Positions 53,801-64,000 of a stretch of 64,000 nt of DNA are shown piece after piece; positions within the stretch are counted from its first letter, which is position 1, and each line of letters starts with the position of its first letter. Both the position numbers and the translations under genes were made by a program. The notes under the pieces are model-generated. The model worked only from the letters and a program-made list of their open reading frames with translations. It was not told where the DNA came from and did no database searches. This DNA is from Chrysomallon squamiferum (taxonomy: Eukaryota; Mollusca; Gastropoda; Neomphalida; Peltospiridae), in assembly GCA_012295275.1 (NCBI GenBank), contig CM022679.1, positions 25,836,407 to 25,900,406 on the forward strand. Direction: 5' to 3'.

Positions 53801-55690
53801 AAATAAAATAAAATAAAATAAAATAAATATATATATATATTTTTTAACTGTTTACTATTCATTTTATTATTACTATTTTGTTTGTTTAAAAATATGAATT
53901 ATCATACGTCAAGATATTAATTTCTTCTGAAAATGCAACTTTTTAAAAATTCTCGTGGCAAACAGCTGATTAAGAGAATTTTTTTATTATTATTATCATT
54001 TCTTTTTTTTGACTATACTAACACTGTACTGGGCAGATAACTCTTACCAGTTGGTATGTGACAAAGTCACAAAATCATACATTTTGCTTGTTCTAGAAGC
54101 ATTTTCAATTTTCAGATGACAAATACCTTCAAAAACTCACCCAAGCAAGAAAAGAATGTATTTCATGTAGATCATATTCAAATTCTTTTGTGCAAAATAT
54201 GAACATTTGCTGATTTTGTGGTATTGATCATAAAGAACCCATTTTTGCCTCATGGTTATGTTACATGATTAAATACTGGAATTTGATTGGATTTATATAT
54301 TTATTATATTTCAGTAGATTTAAGTTTATAATCTATACATAATTAATTACCTGTAACTTTAGATAAGACAAATTTTAATTTTATGCAATTATCTTAATAT
54401 TCTGAAAATTTATTTGACAGAGCTATCATGCTTTTTAAGAAAGAGTTTAACGAATTTTGATCACAGCATTTGTGACTAAAGACCAAAATTACAGGAATTT
54501 TCAGAAAATAAAAATGTCATTATGTCATTTTTTTTTCATCCTAAATGTGATATGATATTCTTGTGGGATTTTTTGTATGCTCTTTCCAGTGATGTAGAAA
54601 TAATTTGTTTTCAGAGGACTTTTATTTTATTATTATCATAATTTTTATTTTATTTTTGGTCACATATCTACTAAATGCCTATCTTTGAATTTATTTCAAA
54701 CAAATAATAAAATGGAACATTAAGTTTAACAAGTACAGCAGATGAATTATGAGAACTCATAAATCATTAAAAAATTAAAAAATAAAATCATATTTAACAT
54801 TTAACAATTACAAATTGTGAATATGTTTAAACAGTTCAATCAAAACATAAATAATATCAAAATTTATTCACTTAAATTTTTGTGTCGCTAATGACTATAG
54901 CGGTATGTTTAAGTGAGTCAGAGTGAGTCTGTAAGTTACAGTGTAACAGCATTAAATGGGTCATATTAAAAAAGGACTAATTAAAAGGTGTTTTATTATT
55001 ATTATTATTTTTTTTTTAATGCACACTAATATGTCAAATTAGTACATAAAGAAAAAGTTAAACCGTTTGTGTTGTATAAACTATATTATATATAATAAAA
55101 AAAAATATGAAATAATTATTTAATAATATCTAAATATGGTTACAAAAATTAAATCAAACAAATATAATTACACACCAATCGTTATTCCATTTACAGATAT
55201 CTTTGTGAATGTAAACAAATGTGTGACATTTCTAATTTACTAAATTAAAATCCAACAATTTTCCTTACTACATTAATTAAACTGTTATTCTTCCTGGCTG
55301 TTCAGGTTTCCGTCGTGTTCATTTGACTTACTTGGTTAATCCAGTGCGTGAATTTCTGACAGCATATGCATTCCCCAAAATAAATCAACTAACATTTTGC
55401 TTTTCACATCTTAAACATTATTTCTGAAATCATAAATAACTGGCATCATTGCAGATGCAAAGTTACAAAGTTGAAGTATAAAAGTTTGGTTAAGTTCATT
55501 TATTTTCCTCCTATTTTTGACAGAAAAGCATAACCGTACGACTTAACAATTACGCATAAAGAACTTGTTAATACAAATCAATTTTATAAAGGACCGGCAG
55601 TCAGTCAAACTGCAAAATACGTGACGTTTTTCGCAATATAATGAATATTTTGTTCATAAATATAGTTTTCTTAAATGACAATAATCATAA
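53740..55690. other. Upstream region of the RhoGAP gene, probably including a 5' UTR intron
   Basis: AT-rich with (TA)n and (AAAAT)n near 53770-53840. A minus-strand GTAAGT donor-like site near 55338 could end a 5' UTR exon that splices to the acceptor-like AG just before the RhoGAP ATG. No coding exon is supported. Confidence 0.35.
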
Positions 55691-55786
55691 TAAAATTTCT
55701 TAAACATAAAAAATCTAACGAGATTTAAAATAAAAATGATTTAATAAAATCGCACAGGTACGATAATGAAAACTTCACCAAATTGC

Positions 55787-55794
55787 TGACGTCA
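55787..55794. promoter_or_regulatory. Consensus cAMP response element TGACGTCA
   Basis: A perfect palindromic CRE/ATF site. It is ~130 bp before a strong GTAAGT donor at 55922 on the plus strand and lies between the divergent RhoGAP and JNK genes. That position fits a promoter-proximal site for JNK. ATF2/c-Jun dimers bind this octamer in animals generally; use here is inferred. Confidence 0.5.
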
Positions 55795-55799
55795 CACAC

Positions 55800-55921
55800 C
55801 AAAGTGGAAGCTTTATGGAAATGATAGGGAAGTCTGTTTGGGAAAATGAATGTTTTTCGAGACCTCATACATTCTTATAACATGTTCTGTGTTTCGTTTT
55901 GAAGAATACTCACGGCCATAG
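55800..55921 (+). other. Probable non-coding 5' UTR exon of the JNK gene
   Basis: A less AT-rich stretch ends CCATAG|GTAAGT, a strong donor. The next plausible plus-strand acceptor is the one before the JNK start exon (58080-58081). The 5' boundary is approximate. Transcript data would be needed to confirm it. Confidence 0.4.
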
Positions 55922-58081
<2,160 letters not shown>

Positions 58082-58096
58082 GTTTTTCTGAACTGA

Positions 58097-58279
<183 letters not shown>

Positions 58280-58304
58280 TAAGTAACTATCCATGTGTCT
58301 GTCT

Positions 58305-58345
58305 GTGTGTGTGTGTATGTGTGTCTGTGTGTGTGTGTGTGTGTG

Positions 58346-58380
<35 letters not shown>
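58305..58380. repeat. (GT)n(CT)n microsatellite
   Basis: Interrupted GT run followed by pure CT, starting ~25 bp after the JNK exon donor. Confidence 0.97.
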
Positions 58381-58384
<4 letters not shown>

Positions 58385-61300
58385 CTAAGTATTGTTTTAT
58401 TTGTTTTTAGCCGCCCATTAGTTTTAATTAATAACAACAAAAACTTAACTGTTTAAATTTATCTGGGGCCAGCCATTTTTCTGTAATTGTGATAAGACTG
58501 TTCACAGGGTGGACTGATTTGCTCTAAAGTTTCTTCTGGTGTTTTCAGAATAAATAAAACCATCTATGTCATGCTTCTAGTCAAAAGTGGTAGAATGGGG
58601 GAGTTCAGACTTTTTATTTTACTGTATGTTTTAGTTATATTAATAATGATAGGCTGCCTAAAACAATAAAATAATAACTCAGAACAATGGAAGCATAAAC
58701 ACTTTCATTAGAGTATTTTCAAATTTTTTAAAATAATCATAATAATAGTTTTCTAAATGTAATTATTTTCATTAATCTTATGTAGGGACAAATTCAAATT
58801 AACCTTCTGATGTAGCATTTAAAACTCAGTTTATGAGTTGATGAAGGTGACATGAATATAATTACTATACAAGAAAGACCACACAAATACTGTGTATTGC
58901 AGTTTACTGTTAGAAAAAGATGTAGGTGGAGAAGCCTAATCTACTGTATGTTGCATGAAATTTTTGTTTTGTTGTTAATTCAGATTCTTTGTGAAATGCT
59001 TATAAAGAAAGAAATGTTATAAAGAAATGATATAAATGAATATTGATTTTTGAGACGATACTGGATTACTGTTAGTAGACATTTAATATCTACACCCACA
59101 CCTGCTCCATGCAAGGTTAGAATGTCAGTAAGTTAACAGCTTTTTGTGGTATACTGTAACAGTTTTTACTAAGAGGATGTTGAACCAAAATTTCAAAGGA
59201 TTACTCTTAATAGGTCCACTAATGTTTGGTTAATTACGAAAGAGGTGGTATAGATCTCACTTCACTTCTTCCTATCAGAACTGTTTAAGATAAGTCAGAC
59301 ACTAGAAGCAGTAGAAATTTTATTAAAACCTTTTATTTTTTTAACAGCTTGGGACAAAAAAGTATTTTACTGTGAATTTTTGTAGGAAAATTATATTTTA
59401 TCAAAACAGTCACGTATATTAAAACCTTTTATTATTTAAACAGCTTGGGACCAAAAAGTATTTTGTTATGAATTTGTATAAGAAAATTATTTTCAGGTAA
59501 AAATATAATATGTTTTTATTATTCTACATTAATTTTATAAAGTCAAAATATAATGATAAATCCCAATAAAGTGGTTGGAAGCACTTTAATAGATGAATAA
59601 AGGATTGCTGCATCAGTCATTTTCAGTGTGTCAGAATATACTGGGATGTCTTGAGATTGACTGGAACAAATAACAATACTGTATTAATTATCACATAATT
59701 AACATTAAATAAAATTTGTTATAACATGCTCATTATAACTGTATTTTACAGCTTCATTGCCTGAACGATCTATTATTTTAAATCTTGCTTGTTATTAACA
59801 GATCCATTCATCTATCAGTCTAATAAAGAATCAGCCTACTATTATACACTTGTACTCTTTCATGCATCTACCTGCCAACTGAATGGCACACATTTTTTTT
59901 TACATAGTTAAATGATTTAAAGAAAGAATAATCTTTCATTTCAGTTCTGACTTTTTCCATGTTCAGAACTGTTACATGATTCTTTTTATCTGATAATAAC
60001 AGTAGATAAATAATTGATATTGTTATGTTAGTGTTTGCTAGATTCAGTGAATGAATGTACTTACAATAATTACAGATACTGAAGTGAGACATAAACATTT
60101 TTGTATAATGATGACTTAAAGGAGAAAATCTGCTTGACATTAATTAGCAATAGGAGCTCTTTTGTATGGACCTTCTCGTAGACAGGAATTCATACACAGT
60201 CCTTTGATAAAACACCAGAAGAGCACTAGCTAGAATAGTGCTTCTTGAACTATTTCTGAATCATCCACTTTTGAATCGTTATTACAGTTTATATAATTTA
60301 TTTTACTTTAATAATAAAATAACACATTAACCTATTATTAAGTGTTTATTTTTAACTGCTTAAATGGCAGTGTCTTTATTTAGATAGATAGATATATAGA
60401 CAGACAGACAGATACACATGTTAGTTGCCAAATCAGATTTTGCATAATCAGCTATTAATTACAATATTTATTTGTAATTCTAAATGGGTTTTATTGGCAA
60501 CAAAATATGGTAGGTTCATTAATAAATTAATACAAGGGAATAGTGTATTCCATTCCTTTGTAGTAACTTAGGATTTCTTGAAATAATTTGTTTTAGTAAC
60601 AATACTAAACTTGTTTAAGTATTGTCAGTGAAAATTAATGTAGACATAAATAACATCTTAAATTGTTTTTGGGTTAGATAGAGTAAGGTATTATAAAGAA
60701 AATAATTCTATTTTAAATGAGCATAAAATAAATATATCTATTAATATAAGTTTTTGTCCTTTTTTTCACAACAATTTGCATGACTCTCTACTGTTTTTTT
60801 GATGCAATGTAAATATTTTACTGAAATACTGATCAATAATTGATTCACATGTTTACTTTTCTTTGATATGAAATAGCTGAAGTAGTTTTATAGCTGTATG
60901 GTTTTAAATTATTCATTCCTTCATTCTATTATTATTCATTTGTCTAGGAATCCATTTAAATTACCTTTAAATCCTTTATTTAACAATAAATAATTAAACT
61001 GAAGATGCTGTCAATATTATCACATATATATTAATTAATAAGAGTAATCAGTAACATTTAATTTAACAGGCTAATTTATGCACATGATTGAAAGAATTGT
61101 CAATTTTTATTTTTAAATTCAGTTTTTCTTCTTCTTTTTTTTCACTATTATATAATTGTTATTATTATATTTTTACACTTTTTTTTTTTTTTTTTTATTT
61201 GCCACATGCTGGAAAGTCCTGTACAGTTATTTATAGATATTGGTCATATGTAAAGTGTTTTGCTGAATGCAGCAGAATTTTGTTTATGTTATAAAATAGT

Positions 61301-63136
61301 TTCCTGACTGCAGTTTATCATTGTTGAAAGACTCATTATTATTTATAGACATTGCTCACAAGTAAAATATTTTGTTTTGACATTTTTTGAAATAACTATG
61401 TGTTTGCTATATTTTTCTGTTTATATTCTGCTGACAATTTTTATTTAAAATAGATATTACCTGTTAGTAAAGATTCTTGTTTAGTTGTTTTTCACTGGTT
61501 ATAAAGAAAATAAAAATAGAAATGAACTATAACTTTATATATTTGCTTAATTTTTTTGTTTCAGAAAATCCATTCATTAAAAATAAAAATAAAAATGTGT
61601 ATAATTATTAATTAAAAATTTAATCAAATAAATTTAATAAAAATATATTAAAAACAAAACTAAAAAATATAAAATATTAAGATAAAACCAGTGCAAGGGA
61701 AGTAATGAAAAAAAAATTTTTTAGTCTAGTAAGAACATATTACTTTGGATGAACACAACTTGATAATTTAGAAGTAAAAATAAATTCCACAGAGCAATAA
61801 TCCCATAAATACGTCATTCATTTTGAGCTTCTCTGCAGACTAAGTTAGTACAAATTGTCCAAACACAAGACTGACTGACTGGCTGACACATTCAAAGAAG
61901 CGTTCTGGGATGTAATTTTCCAGACTGAACAGCAGTTGGATTGAGACATGGCCTCAGAATATCTACTGTTCTTGTTTCTGAATTGCCATCCCACACTTCT
62001 TGTTCCTTCAACTAAACAAGTCTGGGCCAGGCAGTGGTTTAAGAACCGTGTTCAAACAGAGTGTATCGGCTCTGAATCAATAGCTCGACACTTTAAGCAC
62101 ACTTTTCCAGCAGCAATGCGTGCATGGGTTTACCCAGAGGCACACATCGGCATAGGCGGCATCAATCAATAATGTCAAATCACCATCAAAGAACAGAGTG
62201 ATCGGGTGGGCCTGCTAAACACTGTATGGATTCTTCAGCACATCGACTAGTTTCCCCAAACTCGTTTACTAAGATTTTCATTGACACGCCGCAGATTATC
62301 GCTTGAGTTTGTTATTAATATGTGTTTGCATTGTAGGAAATTAATTTCTCCTGAGAATTTTTCCTTCTGGTGTGAAACACGAATCTGTGTGTAACTAAGT
62401 TTAGTTTCTCACTCCCTAGTAAAAATGGATCTTGTTTGTGACGTGGTTTTTCTGTCATTTTTCCTGTTTATTATGTTATTGTATTATAGTGTTTTCTTAT
62501 CATCAGCTTCATCATCATTATGATCATGTTCAATAAATAATGATCATTATATACTGTTATTAACTGACATTCAAGTAATTAATTACAACCAAAAAAAAAA
62601 AAGAAGAAGAAAAAAAAGATAATTAAATCATTAACGTTTATAATATTTAGCAACAATGTGATTTAGTATACCAGTTACACTTTATTTATTATTTATTTAT
62701 TTTATTTTTTCCATTAGTTAAATTTTCTTTTAATGTTAACTTGAAATTGTATAATCAACAGGAAGTTAAGTAGTCAGTCTAACTGTGCATAAGCACATGT
62801 GTATCTGTGTGTATATATATGTTTGGATGTGTATGTGTGTGTGTGGAGCTTTCATTAAACTAAGAAATTCTCTTACATAATATTATTATCAGTAAAAAAA
62901 ATGTCTTGGATTGACTAGGTTTTTGAACTTTCAGTGAACATATTTCAAACTTTTATCTGCTGTATAGTCTTTGCAGAGTGATAAGAAAATCACTAGTGTT
63001 AAATTCAGGTTCATAAAAATTGCACTTCAAAACAAAGATTAAAAACAAAAAATAAAAAAAATAATATATATAATGAACAGCCTATAAAATAAATAATAAG
63101 AGAAATAAAAAAGTAAAAAAAAATCAACCTTGCACA

Positions 63137-63139
<3 letters not shown>

Positions 63140-63179
<40 letters not shown>
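63140..63179. repeat. (CA)n microsatellite
   Basis: A pure CA run in the JNK intron. Confidence 0.98.
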
Positions 63180-63181
<2 letters not shown>

Positions 63182-64000
63182 AACATTTTTTTTTTTTTTA
63201 TCCATAATGTATATTCCACTAGTGAACTGCAGTAAAATACCACATTTTTTTTATTTATTTCTTTTTTGTTTTTCACTTCATTATTCAGAGCATTTATTTT
63301 TTTTTAAATACTTTTTTTCCCTTTTTTAATATTGATTTATCATTGCTATTTAAAGTAATTTACTTTACTTCATGATCCTATTGATTGTTTATTTACAGTT
63401 TTGTCATGATATCAACACATATCCTTAAAACATGACATTTGATTGATTGTTGCCTGATGTAGTTATTTTAATAGGTTTTCTGGTGAGAAATAAGGCTGTC
63501 AATCATAATATATTACTATCAGTATCAGTATTTTTGGATAGAAAATGTTCCATTTTGCAAACTGCAGATACGTTCTATTTATGTGGTATTGAAAATCATT
63601 TTCAAGACATTTTATTCATCATTAGTCATTTTAAACTAATAATTATCATTGTGTATGAATAATTGATTTTTGTGTAATAAACAAAATAATAATTGCTGAG
63701 TAACTAATTTTTTATTATATTTATTTGTTTTTAAATATTTTTACGATCAGTAACATCAAAATGATTCTGGATGCATAAGCATTACGGAGACAATCAGATT
63801 AAATGAAAGAATAAATAATAAAAATAGAAAAAGAAATAATTTTACAGTGATCAAAAAATAAAAATAAAAATAAAAACAACAAAAAAGAAAAGACAATCAG
63901 ATTAAAGAAAAAAAAATAAAAGAAGAATTTTACAATGATTAAAAAAATAAAAAAAGTAACAAAAAAGAAAAGAAAAAAGTTATCTTCATAGGCATACACA

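Overview
This is an AT-rich animal nuclear sequence with split genes, long introns and intergenic spaces, and very many microsatellites ((ATT)n, (AG)n, (CA)n, poly-A). Gene content (GAR1, a PH-RhoGAP protein, a JNK kinase exon, a TRPM-type exon) and texture fit a mollusc, most likely an octopod cephalopod. That placement is inference. One 200-base run of N (7868-8067) is an assembly gap.

Layout. 1-2912: non-coding with simple repeats and a ~95-bp inverted pair. 2913-7867: one arm of a large inverted duplication whose partner is 37722-43146; it runs straight into the gap. 8079-8333 (-): frame-broken arginine/serine-rich exon. 10149-12488 (+): complete six-exon GAR1. 14657-16379 (+): a two-exon gene I assembled by splice phase, encoding a 55-residue Gly/Lys/His/Ser-rich protein with an N-myristoylation start. 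21159-27698 (-): a seven-exon gene whose last six exons each encode one copy of the same ~130-160 residue domain, 902 residues in all, with every splice phase compatible. Two adjacent domain exons lie in an apparently exact 1132-bp tandem duplication. About 29210-43146: tandem 3.3-4.1 kb repeat units. 44866-45029 (+): a single TRPM channel N-terminal exon with no visible companions. 50830-53739 (-): complete four-exon CDS of an ARHGAP22/24/25 (FilGAP-like) RhoGAP, 615 residues. 55.7-58.3 kb (+): probable JNK promoter and 5' UTR exon with a perfect CRE, then the first JNK coding exon. 58279-64000: JNK intron.

The genes are unrelated housekeeping and signalling genes plus the domain array; there is no operon-like logic. 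GAR1 serves H/ACA RNPs. The RhoGAP and JNK genes face away from each other across ~2 kb and may share a promoter zone. The most novel content is the six-domain array gene, whose repeats show a beta-sandwich pattern that tentatively recalls actinoporin-like or aegerolysin-like membrane-binding proteins. A decayed copy of its 5' flank sits just past its 3' end. The second candidate is the small myristoylated-type protein gene.
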